A stretch of DNA of 64,000 bases from Micromonospora andamanensis (GTDB lineage: Bacteria > Actinomycetota > Actinomycetes > Mycobacteriales > Micromonosporaceae): positions 62,001-126,000 of the forward strand of contig NZ_BOOZ01000018.1 of assembly GCF_016863495.1 (NCBI RefSeq). The letters run 5' to 3'. The notes beneath the pieces are model-generated. The model was given only the letters and a program-made list of their open reading frames with translations, made no database searches and was not told the origin of the DNA. Position numbers and translations under genes: made by a program. How positions within the stretch are numbered: the stretch's first letter is position 1; each line of letters opens with the position of its first letter. Below, one piece after another: positions 25,934 through 34,236 of the stretch.

Positions 25934-26770
25934 TCAGAAGGTGAGCAACTCCGAGACGCCGCGCAGTCGGGTGCGGAGCAGGCCGGCGGCGCGGGAGGAG
26001 TCGAGGCGTACCTCGGTGGGGCGCACCACGCCGGCAGCGGCGCCGGTGGTGGTCTTCAGCCCGGCCGGGTCGATGCCCTCCCGGCGGGCCACCAGCAGGC
26101 CCAGCTCGGCCCGGCTGACCGCGTCCGGGCCCGCCACGTTGAGCGGGCCGGCGACCTCGGCGCCCACCAGTTCCAGCACGGCGGCGGCGAGGTCGCCGAC
26201 GCCGATCGGGCAGCGCAGCTCATCGGTGAACAGAGCAGCCCGACCGGCCAGCGCGTCGCGGCAGAGCTGGATCTGCTTGCTCCCCTCGCCCAGGATCAGC
26301 GAGGTACGCACCAGCACGGCGCCCGGGTCGACGGTCCGCACCGCCGTTTCCGCCGCCGCCTTCGCCGCCCCGTACGGGAAGATCGGCGTGGGCGGGTCGT
26401 CGTCGGCGTACGCCTCGGGTCGCCCGGCGTGCAGCGCGTCGCTGGAGATGTGCACCAACCGGGCACCCACCCGCGCGGCGGCGTACGCCACGTGCCCGGC
26501 CCCGTCGGCGGTGACCGCCCAGTCCCCGTACCGGTAGGGCGTGGCGACCACCGCGTCCGGGCGCACCTCCGCGACCAGGTCGACCACCGCGGCCCGATCG
26601 GTCACATCCAACCGACGCACCTCGACGCCCGGCACCCCAACCTCACCGGAGTGGCACGTCCCCACCACCCCCCACCCGGCGGCAATCCCCCGCCGACAAA
26701 CCTCCCGCCCCAAAAACCCACTCCCACCCACTACCAACACCCGCACCACCGCCACCGCCCGCTCCCCCAC
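25934..26770 (-). CDS. RmlD-like NAD(P)-dependent sugar reductase/epimerase
   Basis: 278 aa, short-chain-dehydrogenase fold of the extended type. The N-terminal nucleotide loop is VLVVGGSGFLGREV, the active-site region HISSDALHAGRPEAYADDDP followed by YGAAKAAAE (YxxxK), and DELRCPIGVGDLA matches RmlD-type dTDP-4-dehydrorhamnose reductases. No other rhamnose genes are adjacent, so the substrate is uncertain. The first start is GTG 26770; a GTG at 26746 (VRVLVVGG) is equally possible. The 5' end lies against the hairpin at 26773-26833. Confidence 0.8.
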   Translation of the reverse strand: MGERAVAVVRVLVVGGSGFLGREVCRRGIAAGWGVVGTCHSGEVGVPGVEVRRLDVTDRAAVVDLVAEVRPDAVVATPYRYGDWAVTADGAGHVAYAAARVGARLVHISSDALHAGRPEAYADDDPPTPIFPYGAAKAAAETAVRTVDPGAVLVRTSLILGEGSKQIQLCRDALAGRAALFTDELRCPIGVGDLAAAVLELVGAEVAGPLNVAGPDAVSRAELGLLVARREGIDPAGLKTTTGAAAGVVRPTEVRLDSSRAAGLLRTRLRGVSELLTF

Positions 26771-26772
26771 CT

Positions 26773-26833
26773 GTTGATCAAGAAGTTTGCGTCGCCGAAA
26801 CGCTCAGATCATGACGCAAACTTCTTGATCAAC
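26773..26833. repeat. GATC-anchored intergenic hairpin, copy 3 (perfect arms)
   Basis: Arms 26773-26793 and 26813-26833 are exact complements over 21 bp (beginning GTTGATCAAGAAGTTTGCG) around a 19-nt loop. Only 9 of the 21 arm bases are G or C in a region far richer than that. C-rich bases precede it and GTGGGCAGGGCGGGG follows. It lies 3' of aspS and directly before the start of the RmlD-like gene, so it could end the aspS transcript. Confidence 0.95.
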
Positions 26834-26862
26834 GTGGGCAGGGCGGGGCGCTGCGGGGTGGG

Positions 26863-28671
26863 TCAGGTGGGGTCGGCTACGGGGGCGGCGGGGCCGGCCG
26901 TGCCCTGGTGAGTCGGCGGCTGCTGGGGCTTGGGTTTGGCGTCGATGCCGGCTTCGGTGCGCTGCTGGGCGGTGATCGGGGTGGGGGCACCGGTCAACGG
27001 GTCGAAGCCGCCCCGGGTCTTCGGGAAGGCGATCACCTCGCGGATCGAGTCGGCGCCGGCGAGCAGCATGCAGACCCGGTCCCAGCCGAACGCGATGCCG
27101 CCGTGCGGCGGCGGGCCGTAGCTGAACGCCTCCAGCAGGAAGCCGAACTTGTCCTGCGCCTCCTCGGGGGTGATGCCGAGCAGGTCGAACACCCGCTGCT
27201 GCACGTCGCGGCGGTGGATACGGATCGAGCCGCCGCCGATCTCGTTGCCGTTGCAGACGATGTCGTACGCGTACGCGAGCGCCCGGTCCGGCGCCTCCTC
27301 GAACCTGTCCACCCACTCGGAGTTCGGCGAGGTGAACGGGTGGTGCACGGCGGTCCAGCCACCGTCGTCCGTCTTCTCGAACATCGGCGCGTCCACCACC
27401 CAGCAGAACGCCCAGGCACTCTCGTCGATCAGGCCGGCCCGCCGCGCGATCTCGATCCGGGCGGCGCCGAGCAGTTCCTGCGCCTCGCGGGTCTCGCCGC
27501 TGGCGGCGAAGAAGATCGCGTCGCCGGGCTTCGCGCCTACCGCGTCGGCCAACCCGGCCAGGTGCTCGGCAGACAGGTTCTTCGCCACCGGCCCGCGTGC
27601 CTCACCGGTTTCGGCGTCCAGCACCACGTACGCCAGCCCCCTGGCGCCACGGGCCTTGGCCCAGTCCTGCCAGCCGTCCAGTTCCTTACGGCTCTGGCTG
27701 GCCCCGCCCGGCATGACCACCGCGCCGACGTAGCCGCCCGCGTCGATGGCCCCGGCGAAGACCCGGAACTGGGTGCCGCGCAGGTAGTCGGTCAGCTCGG
27801 TCAGCTCGACGCCGTACCGCAGGTCGGGCTTGTCCGAGCCGTACCGCGCCATGGCGTCGTGCCAGGTGATGCGCGGGATGGATCGGGGAATCTCGTGGTC
27901 CGCCAGCTCCGACCAGAGCTTGGCGACGATCGCCTCACCGAGGTCGATCACGTCGTCCTCGGTGACGAAGGACATCTCGATGTCGAGCTGGGTGAACTCC
28001 GGCTGCCGGTCGGCCCGGAAGTCCTCGTCGCGGTAGCAGCGGGCGATCTGGTAGTAGCGCTCCATGCCGCCGACCATCAGCAGCTGCTTGAACAGCTGCG
28101 GCGACTGCGGCAGCGCGTACCAGCTGCCCGGTTGCAGGCGCACCGGGACCAGGAAGTCGCGGGCGCCCTCCGGCGTGGACCGGGTCAGCGTCGGCGTCTC
28201 GATCTCCAGGAACTCGCGCTCGTGCAACACGGTGCGGGCGAGTTGGTTGGCCCGCGACCGCAGTCGCATGGCCCGGGCCGGGCCACCGCGCCGCAGGTCG
28301 AGGTAGCGGTATTTGAGCCGGACGTCGTCGCCGGCCACCACCTGGTCGTCCACCGGCAGGGGCAGCGGCGCGGCCTCGGAGAGCACCTTCAGCTCGGCCG
28401 CCGTCACCTCGATCTCACCGGTGGGCAGCTCCGGGTTCTCGTTGCCCTCGGGTCGCCTGGTGACCTCGCCGACGACCTTGACGCAGTACTCGTTGCGCAG
28501 CGCGTGCGCGTCCTCCTCGCGGAAGACCACCTGCACCACGCCCGAGCCGTCGCGCAGGTCGACGAAGATGACACCGCCGTGGTCGCGCCGGCGGGCCACC
28601 CACCCGGCGAGCGTCACCGTGGTGCCGGCGTCCGTCGCGCGCAGGCTGCCGGCGTCATGGGTACGGATCAC
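26863..28671 (-). CDS. aspS: Aspartyl-tRNA synthetase
   Basis: 602 aa from a GTG at 28671 (GAGGGAG upstream), the usual bacterial length; the frame opens further upstream only into non-family sequence. It has the N-terminal OB anticodon domain (GWVARRRDHGGVIFVDLRDG), class II motif 2 QIARCYRDEDFRADRQPEF, the inserted bacterial GAD domain (about 290-420) and motif 3 GIAFGWDRVCMLLAG. It may be non-discriminating (Asp/Asn), as in many actinobacteria, but the sequence alone does not settle this. The C-terminal tail is Pro/Ala-rich. Confidence 0.96.
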   Translation of the reverse strand: MIRTHDAGSLRATDAGTTVTLAGWVARRRDHGGVIFVDLRDGSGVVQVVFREEDAHALRNEYCVKVVGEVTRRPEGNENPELPTGEIEVTAAELKVLSEAAPLPLPVDDQVVAGDDVRLKYRYLDLRRGGPARAMRLRSRANQLARTVLHEREFLEIETPTLTRSTPEGARDFLVPVRLQPGSWYALPQSPQLFKQLLMVGGMERYYQIARCYRDEDFRADRQPEFTQLDIEMSFVTEDDVIDLGEAIVAKLWSELADHEIPRSIPRITWHDAMARYGSDKPDLRYGVELTELTDYLRGTQFRVFAGAIDAGGYVGAVVMPGGASQSRKELDGWQDWAKARGARGLAYVVLDAETGEARGPVAKNLSAEHLAGLADAVGAKPGDAIFFAASGETREAQELLGAARIEIARRAGLIDESAWAFCWVVDAPMFEKTDDGGWTAVHHPFTSPNSEWVDRFEEAPDRALAYAYDIVCNGNEIGGGSIRIHRRDVQQRVFDLLGITPEEAQDKFGFLLEAFSYGPPPHGGIAFGWDRVCMLLAGADSIREVIAFPKTRGGFDPLTGAPTPITAQQRTEAGIDAKPKPQQPPTHQGTAGPAAPVADPT

Positions 28672-28740
28672 GACGTACGTCTCCCTCGTCTGCTCAACCT
28701 CTGTGCTCCCGCATTCTGCCCGCCCCCGTTCCTCGGGTGT

Positions 28741-28786
28741 GCGGAAGGGCCCCTTGTTAACGCCTGCGGTAGCGGAACGGCCCGGC
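28741..28786. repeat. Possible degenerate GGGCCC/GTTAAC intergenic element
   Basis: GGAAGGGCCCCTTGTTAACG followed by GCGGTAGCGGAACGGCC lies in the aspS upstream region. It contains two small palindromes (GGGCCC, GTTAAC) and an imperfect mirror half. From memory, related sequences recur in Micromonospora intergenic DNA; only one copy is in this window, so I list it with low confidence. Confidence 0.35.
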
Positions 28787-28796
28787 CGAGCGTTCG

Positions 28797-29468
28797 TCAG
28801 CGGGTGCGGCTCACGGCGGTGACCCTCGGGTCCGCGGCGTAGCGGCGGGCGACGTCGTCGGCGTCGCCAGCGGTGGCACCGGGATCGAAGAGCACCTCCA
28901 GGCACGGGGTGTGCGAATCGTCGAAGCCGAAGCCGGCAATGAGGTGTTGGGGATCGAAGCGGTGGCTCTCGCGCATCATCTCGTCGACCGTCACGTCCGG
29001 CCGCACGCACACCGTCACCTCAGGCTGCGCACCACTCCAGGCCAGGGCAGGAGCGGACGCGCCGATGGTGAGCAGCAGAGCCGCCGCCACGCCGAGCACG
29101 GTGGCCCGGCCGAGCGCCGGCCGACTCGCCGGCGAGGCCCCGAGCGCGGTCCGACTCGCTGGCAGGGCCACCGCGCCGAGGGCGGCCAGGGCGTACGCCC
29201 ACAGCGCCCGCTTGTCCGCCGTGTCGTACAGGGCCAACGCGACGATGCCGGCGCCGATGGTGTGGGTGACCGAGGCGACCACCCGGAACTCCGGCTCACC
29301 GACAACTGCCGCAGGTATCGCGGCAAGCGCGCCGAGCACCAGGAGCAGCCCGACAAACCAGTACGCGTTCCATTCCCGACGGGCGTCCACGATGAGCAGC
29401 ACCCAGGCCGACACCTGCCCGCCCACGACAACCAGCGGGCGTAGCTGCGCCAGGAATCGTACGACCAT
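28797..29468 (-). CDS. Integral membrane protein with C-terminal extracytoplasmic domain
   Basis: 223 aa. Four to five hydrophobic segments occupy residues about 10-150 (for example VSAWVLLIVDAR, FVGLLLVLGALAAIPAAVVG, VLGVAAALLLTIGASAP). A soluble tail of about 75 residues carries two Cys (VTVCVRPDV, TPCLEVLFD). I do not recognise the family. It lies upstream of aspS on the same strand, separated by 125 bp that include the GGGCCC element. Confidence 0.7.
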   Translation of the reverse strand: MVVRFLAQLRPLVVVGGQVSAWVLLIVDARREWNAYWFVGLLLVLGALAAIPAAVVGEPEFRVVASVTHTIGAGIVALALYDTADKRALWAYALAALGAVALPASRTALGASPASRPALGRATVLGVAAALLLTIGASAPALAWSGAQPEVTVCVRPDVTVDEMMRESHRFDPQHLIAGFGFDDSHTPCLEVLFDPGATAGDADDVARRYAADPRVTAVSRTR

Positions 29469-29508
29469 CAGGTGACCGTACGTTATGGAATTGAATCGGG
29501 ACAGCGCG

Positions 29509-29539
29509 GCGGGCCGCCGGAGGAAACCCGGCGGCCCGC
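29509..29539 (-). terminator. Hairpin after the S1 protease gene
   Basis: A perfect 12-bp stem, GCGGGCCGCCGG with CCGGCGGCCCGC, around a 7-nt loop, 33 bp beyond the protease stop codon. There is no T-run on the minus strand, as is common for actinobacterial terminators. Confidence 0.7.
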
Positions 29540-29571
29540 TGACGGAGGAGGTTCTCCTGGTACGGGAAGGA

Positions 29572-30624
29572 TCAGTACACGCTGACGCCGTAGCGGCTCA
29601 GCACCGGCCCGACCGGCTGGAAGAAGGTGGTGCCGCCGGTGGAGCAGTTGCCGCTACCGCCCGAGGTCAGGCCGAGCGCGGTGCCGCCGCTGAACAGCGA
29701 GCCGCCGCTGTCACCGGGCTGGGCGCAGATGTTGGTCCGGATCAGACCGCGAACCTGGCCCTCGGCGTAGTTGACAGTGGCGTTGAGCGCGGTCACCGAG
29801 CCGCTGCGCAGGCCGGTGGTGCTGCCGGAGCGCTGCGCCGACTGCCCGACGTACGCGTTGCCGGAGCCGGTGATGTCCCGGAAGCTGCCGTTGTAGAGGG
29901 AGACGTTGCCCGGCTGCACGGTGCTCTGGTTGCTGTACCGGACGATGCCGTAGTCGCTGCCCGGGAAGACGCTGCCGGTACGGGAGCCGAGCAGCGAGGT
30001 CTGGCCCGAGTTGCTGTACCAGTTCGCGGCGATGTTGGTGCAGTGCCCGGCGGTGATGAAGTAGTAGGTGCTACCGGCCCGGACGTTGAAGCCGAGCGAG
30101 CAGCGCCCGCCGCCCTGGGCGTAGATGGCCTGGCCACCGGAGATGCGGGTGCTCAGCACGCCGGCCTCGGCCTCGATGCGCACCGCGCCGTTGGTCCGCG
30201 CGGCGGCGGCCTTGACCCGCTCCAGCTTGGCGCCGGTGACAGTGCTGTCCACCGAGACGACGACCTGGTTGGTGGCCGGGTCGACCCACCAGGCGGTACC
30301 GGGGATCGCGGCGGAGCGGTCCAGCTCGGCGGTGGCGCGGTTCAGCTCCTTGGCACCGCGCTTGACCACCTTGGGGGTGGCGCCGGCAGCGGCCACCTGG
30401 CGGGCGGCGACGGCGTCGGTGACGGCTACGACCATCTTGCCGGTGGCGTCGGCGTAGGCACCGGCGGCGCGGTCACCGAGGCGGTCGGCGAGGGCGGCAG
30501 CGGCGTCGGGCGAGACGGATGCGGGTGCCGCCTGGGCGGGCGCGCCGGCCAACAGGCCGCCGACCAGGGTTCCGGCCGCGGCGACGGTGACGACGCGGCG
30601 CAGCATTGACCTCGTGGGTCGCAT
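29572..30624 (-). CDS. Secreted S1-family serine protease (streptogrisin/alpha-lytic type)
   Basis: 350 aa. A signal peptide (RRVVTVAAAGTLVGGLLAGA, cleavage near AQA-A at 32) is followed by a pro-region of about 130 residues and the mature protease from about residue 161 (ISGGQAIYA). The catalytic triad is H194 in TAGHC, D224 in SDYGIVRY and S306 in GDSGGS, and the Cys pairs expected of streptogrisins are present. The pro-region resembles the alpha-lytic protease folding domain. The ATG has GGGAGG seven bases upstream. It shares an AT-rich upstream region with the divergent SGNH esterase gene. Confidence 0.92.
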   Translation of the reverse strand: MRPTRSMLRRVVTVAAAGTLVGGLLAGAPAQAAPASVSPDAAAALADRLGDRAAGAYADATGKMVVAVTDAVAARQVAAAGATPKVVKRGAKELNRATAELDRSAAIPGTAWWVDPATNQVVVSVDSTVTGAKLERVKAAAARTNGAVRIEAEAGVLSTRISGGQAIYAQGGGRCSLGFNVRAGSTYYFITAGHCTNIAANWYSNSGQTSLLGSRTGSVFPGSDYGIVRYSNQSTVQPGNVSLYNGSFRDITGSGNAYVGQSAQRSGSTTGLRSGSVTALNATVNYAEGQVRGLIRTNICAQPGDSGGSLFSGGTALGLTSGGSGNCSTGGTTFFQPVGPVLSRYGVSVY

Positions 30625-30639
30625 GTAACAGCCTCCCGG

Positions 30640-30870
30640 TTGGGGGTTTGGGGCCCTGTCATGCCGACAGGAGCGGGGGCAACTCGGCCACCTGGGGAAA
30701 TGGCCAAGCGATGGAAAGTATTCACATATTTAAGATCGTAAGCAAGACCCCTGTTTGCCCGAATTCACCCATCGGCCACAGGTAACCTCTCCGCAACATT
30801 GTGGACACAGAAAGTCATCTATACGCTCCGGTAACCGCCGCTGTCCGGCACCCGTGAACCGGAGGCCACC
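30640..30870. promoter_or_regulatory. AT-rich divergent promoter region of two secreted hydrolases
   Basis: The stretch between the S1 protease and the SGNH esterase is strikingly AT-rich around 30710-30830 (TATTCACATATTTAAGATCG, ACAGAAAGTCATCTATAC). Candidate boxes for the plus-strand gene are TTGTGG (30799-30804) and TATACG (30820-30825) with a short 15-bp spacer. I could not fix the minus-strand boxes. Confidence 0.4.
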
Positions 30871-31701
30871 ATGACCCTCGTCCGACGTACGCTGGCCACC
30901 CTCGCCGGCGTCACCGCCCTCGTCCTGCTCGTCGCCAGCCCCGCGACTGCCGACCCCGGCCCACCGCCCACCTCGATGGCGAGCCTCGGCGACTCCATCA
31001 CCCGCGGCTTCAACGCCTGCGGGTGGTACGTCGACTGCACCAGCCGCTCGTTCAGCACCGGCAGCGACTCCACAGTCAACAGCCACTACCTGCGCATCCG
31101 TCGGGTCGAGCCGGCGATCAACGGACGCAACCACAACGCCGCCCGCACCGGCGCGAAATCAGCAGACCTGTACGGCCAGGCCGGCACCGCGATCAGTCAG
31201 GGCGTCGACTACGTGACGATCCTGATCGGCGCGAACGACGCCTGCACCAGCTCGGAGTCGACGATGACCTCTCCGGCCACCTTCCGGGCGAACATCGACT
31301 CCGCGTTGAACCGGCTGAAGACCGGCCTGCCGAACGCCAGGGTCTTCGTGATCAGCATCCCGGACGTGCACCGGCTGTGGACGGTCGGCAAGGGCAGTGG
31401 CAGCGCCCGTACCGCCTGGTCACTCTTTGGCATCTGCCAGTCCATCCTGGCCAACCCGACCTCCACCGCCCAGGCCGACGTGGACCGGCGCAACCGGGTC
31501 CGGCAGCGGGTGATCGACTTCAACGGCCAGCTCGCGGCGGCCTGCGCCGCGTACGGCGCGAACTGCCGATACGACGGCAACGCCGTCTTCGGCTACCCCT
31601 TCACCCTCGCCCAGCTCTCCACCTGGGACTACTTCCACCCCAACACCACAGGCCAGCAGACCCTAGCCACCATCTCCTACCCCGCCGGCTACCCCTGGTA
31701 G
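30871..31701 (+). CDS. Secreted SGNH/GDSL hydrolase (esterase/lipase-like)
   Basis: 276 aa. A signal peptide ends in ATA near residue 27. SGNH block I is SLGDSITRG with nucleophile S42, block III is ILIGANDAC, and the C-terminal STWDYFHPNTTGQQ supplies the Asp and His. It has several Cys, as in extracellular actinobacterial esterases. GGAGG lies five bases before the ATG. It probably cleaves acyl or acetyl esters outside the cell and is likely expressed with the divergent protease. Confidence 0.9.
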   Translation: MTLVRRTLATLAGVTALVLLVASPATADPGPPPTSMASLGDSITRGFNACGWYVDCTSRSFSTGSDSTVNSHYLRIRRVEPAINGRNHNAARTGAKSADLYGQAGTAISQGVDYVTILIGANDACTSSESTMTSPATFRANIDSALNRLKTGLPNARVFVISIPDVHRLWTVGKGSGSARTAWSLFGICQSILANPTSTAQADVDRRNRVRQRVIDFNGQLAAACAAYGANCRYDGNAVFGYPFTLAQLSTWDYFHPNTTGQQTLATISYPAGYPW

Positions 31702-31736
31702 CCCTCACCCCACCCCTCCCCTCACCCCTCACCCCT

Positions 31737-31810
31737 CGCGATCTTGCACTTCTTGTCGCGTCAAAGCAGGGTAAAACACCCGTAACGGCGACCAGAAGTG
31801 CAAGATCGCG
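31737..31810. repeat. GATC-anchored intergenic hairpin, copy 4
   Basis: The left arm 31737-31758 (CGCGATCTTGCACTTCTTGT plus CG) pairs with 31789-31810 at 21 of 22 positions, around a 30-nt loop. The left flank is a long C-tract (CACCCCACCCCTCCCCTCAC) and the right flank is GGGGCAAGGGAGGCGGGG. It sits exactly between the convergent ends of the SGNH gene and hisS. The first 15 arm bases are identical to copy 5 at 36.1 kb. Confidence 0.92.
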
Positions 31811-31851
31811 GGGCAAGGGAGGCGGGGCGCGAGGACGGGGAAGGGCTGGGG

Positions 31852-33180
31852 TCAGGTCACGAGGGGTTTGAGGTCTTGGCGGGGTGGGGTCCACTCGCCG
31901 GGGGCGGCGGTGCGTTGCTCACCGGAGCGGATGTCCTTGACCTCGTCGGGGGCGCCGTCGGCGCCGGGAAACCAGACGTACGGGATGCCGCGCCGCTCGG
32001 CGTACCGGATCTGCTTGCCGAACTTGGCCGCGCTCGGCGACACCTCGGTGGGGATGCCCCGGGAGCGCAGCGCCCCGGCGATGGAGTCGCTGGCCGCCCG
32101 CAGGTCCTCGTTGGTCACCGCGACCAGCACGCAGGTCGGCACCTCCCGGGACACCGACAGGGCACCCGCGCCGAAGAGCAGCCCCAGCAACCGGGTCACA
32201 CCGATAGAGATACCCACCCCGGGAAAGCGGGCGGTGCCGGCGCTGGCCAGGTTGTCGTACCGGCCGCCGGAGCAGATCGAGCCGAACCGCTCGTACCCGA
32301 TAAGCTGCGTCTCGTAGACGGTGCCGGTGTAGTAGTCCAGACCCCGGGCGATGCGCAGGTCCGCCACGCAGAGACCCGGCGAGTGTGCGGCGGCGGTCTC
32401 CACCACCCGGACCAACTCCTCGACCCCCTCGTCGAGCAACGGATCACTGACCCCGAGCGCGCGCACCGCGTCCGCGAAGGAGGCGTCCGGCGCGGAGATC
32501 TCGGCTAGTGACAGCACCGCCTTGGCCTGTGCCTCGCTCGCCCCGGCGGTGGTCGCCAGCAGCTCCGTCACACCGGCCGGGCCGATCTTGTCGAGCTTGT
32601 CGACGGCGCGCAGCGCCGCCTCCGGGTCGGTAAGCCCGATACCCCGGTAGAAGCCCTCGCAGATCTTGCGGTTGTTCACCTGGATGCGGATCGGCGGGAT
32701 CGGCAGCGAGCGCAACGCGTCGCCGACGACGAGTGGCATCTCCGCCTCGTGGTGCGTCGCGAGGGTGTCCCGGCCGACGATGTCGATGTCGGCCTGGAGG
32801 AACTCCCGGTAGCGACCCTCCTGGGGGCGCTCACCCCGCCACACCTTCTGGATCTGGTAGCGGCGGAACGGGAAGTCCAACTTGCCGGCGTTCTCCAGCA
32901 CGTACCTGGCGAACGGCACGGTCAGGTCGAAGTGCAGGCCGAGCGCGTCGTCGCCGGCCGCGCCGTCGGGGTCGGCGTGCAGCCGCCGGATCACGTAGAC
33001 CTCCTTGGAGGTCTCCCCCTTGCGCAGCAGCTGGTCCAACGGCTCGACCGCCCGGGTCTCCAGCGGCGCGAAGCCGTACACCTCAAAGGTCGACCGGATC
33101 CGGTCCAGGACGTACTGCTCGATCATCCGCTGGGCGGGCGTCCACTCCGGGAAGCCGGAGATGGGCGTGGGCTTGCTCAT
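31852..33180 (-). CDS. hisS: Histidyl-tRNA synthetase
   Basis: 442 aa, class II synthetase for His. It starts MSKPTPISGFPEWTPAQRMI; the motif 2 region is RYQIQKVWRGERPQEGRYREF, followed by QADIDIVG. The histidine A loop is RGLDYYTGTVYE, motif 3 is GISIGVTRLLGLLFG, and the C-terminal anticodon-binding domain runs from about residue 345. GGGAG lies six bases before the ATG. It follows the metallo-hydrolase gene on the same strand. Confidence 0.95.
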   Translation of the reverse strand: MSKPTPISGFPEWTPAQRMIEQYVLDRIRSTFEVYGFAPLETRAVEPLDQLLRKGETSKEVYVIRRLHADPDGAAGDDALGLHFDLTVPFARYVLENAGKLDFPFRRYQIQKVWRGERPQEGRYREFLQADIDIVGRDTLATHHEAEMPLVVGDALRSLPIPPIRIQVNNRKICEGFYRGIGLTDPEAALRAVDKLDKIGPAGVTELLATTAGASEAQAKAVLSLAEISAPDASFADAVRALGVSDPLLDEGVEELVRVVETAAAHSPGLCVADLRIARGLDYYTGTVYETQLIGYERFGSICSGGRYDNLASAGTARFPGVGISIGVTRLLGLLFGAGALSVSREVPTCVLVAVTNEDLRAASDSIAGALRSRGIPTEVSPSAAKFGKQIRYAERRGIPYVWFPGADGAPDEVKDIRSGEQRTAAPGEWTPPRQDLKPLVT

Positions 33181-33269
33181 GACGTACTCCCTCGGCAGCC
33201 GCGCGCCGCGCGGCAGGGTCTGCTGGCGATGCCGCGCGGTCCGCGCGGTGAGGTTCCGGTGCGCGGCCG

Positions 33270-33989
33270 TTACAGGCCGCGGGTGGGTGCCGCCGGTCGC
33301 GCGCCGCCCAACTCCGCCACCTCGACGAGGTACGGGTTGGTGGCGCGCTCGCGACCGATCGTGGTCGCGGGGCCGTGGCCGGGCAGGACGACAGTGTCGT
33401 CGGCCAGCGGAAGGATCTTGTCCCGCAGGCTGGCGAGCATCGTCGGCATGCTGCCGCCCGGCAGGTCGGTGCGGCCGATCGACCCGGCGAAGAGCACGTC
33501 ACCGGAGAGGCAGACCTGCTCCGCCTCCCAGGGCGAGCCCGCGCCGGGCAGCCGGAAAAGCACCGACCCGCCGGTATGGCCTGGCGCGTGGTCGACGGTG
33601 ATCTCCAGCCCGGCGAGGGCGAGCGTCGTACCGTCGGCCAGCTCGGCCACATCCTCGGGCTCGGCGTACGGCAGCCGCCCGCCGAAGAGCTGCGTGAGGT
33701 CCATCGACAGGGCTTTCGTCGGATCCGCCAGCAGCTCCCGGTCGTCGGGGTGCACGTACGCGGTGATCCCGCGCGCCCCGCAGACCGGTGCCACGGAGAA
33801 GGTGTGGTCCAGGTGGCCGTGGGTGAGCAGCACCGCGGCCGGGTGCAGACGATGCTCGGCGAGCAGCGCGTCGAGCTGGTCGATCACCCCGATGCCGGGG
33901 TCGACCACCACGCACTGTTCCCCCGGCCCGGTGGCGACCACGTAGCAGTTGGTGCCGAAGGCGTCCGCGGGAAAGCCGGCCACGAGCAC
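33270..33989 (-). CDS. MBL-fold metallo-hydrolase (glyoxalase II-like)
   Basis: 239 aa. The metallo-beta-lactamase fold carries THGHLDHTF (the HxHxDH dinuclear zinc motif, near residue 58), DHAPGHTGGS, LSGDVLFAGSIGRTDLPGG and LPGHGPATTIG. Glyoxalase II-type thioester hydrolysis is likely but not proven. The gene is conserved beside hisS and RSH in actinobacteria. GTG start with GGGGAA upstream. Confidence 0.9.
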   Translation of the reverse strand: MLVAGFPADAFGTNCYVVATGPGEQCVVVDPGIGVIDQLDALLAEHRLHPAAVLLTHGHLDHTFSVAPVCGARGITAYVHPDDRELLADPTKALSMDLTQLFGGRLPYAEPEDVAELADGTTLALAGLEITVDHAPGHTGGSVLFRLPGAGSPWEAEQVCLSGDVLFAGSIGRTDLPGGSMPTMLASLRDKILPLADDTVVLPGHGPATTIGRERATNPYLVEVAELGGARPAAPTRGL

Positions 33990-34236
33990 GTCCGTTCCCC
34001 TTTCCGTCGAGTCGTCCTCTCCGGCAGCCTACCGGCGTCGCCGTCCGGCCGGCCGGACCCGCCGGACCCACGAGCGGGGCCACTGACGGATCCCGATGAA
34101 GATGGGCACCGACCTCGTACACCACTTTCCCAGCCGGTACCCGTACACTCTGGCGGGCGTGTGGCGTGGCGCACCTGCCGCCCGACAGGTAGACGACCAC
34201 CGGGTGACGACCAGGGTAGAGGAAAGGGGAGCACGG

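Noticed and set aside
33198..33214. GC hairpin between the metallo-hydrolase and hisS
   Set aside because: Only seven base pairs with a 3-nt loop in very GC-rich DNA; too weak to call.
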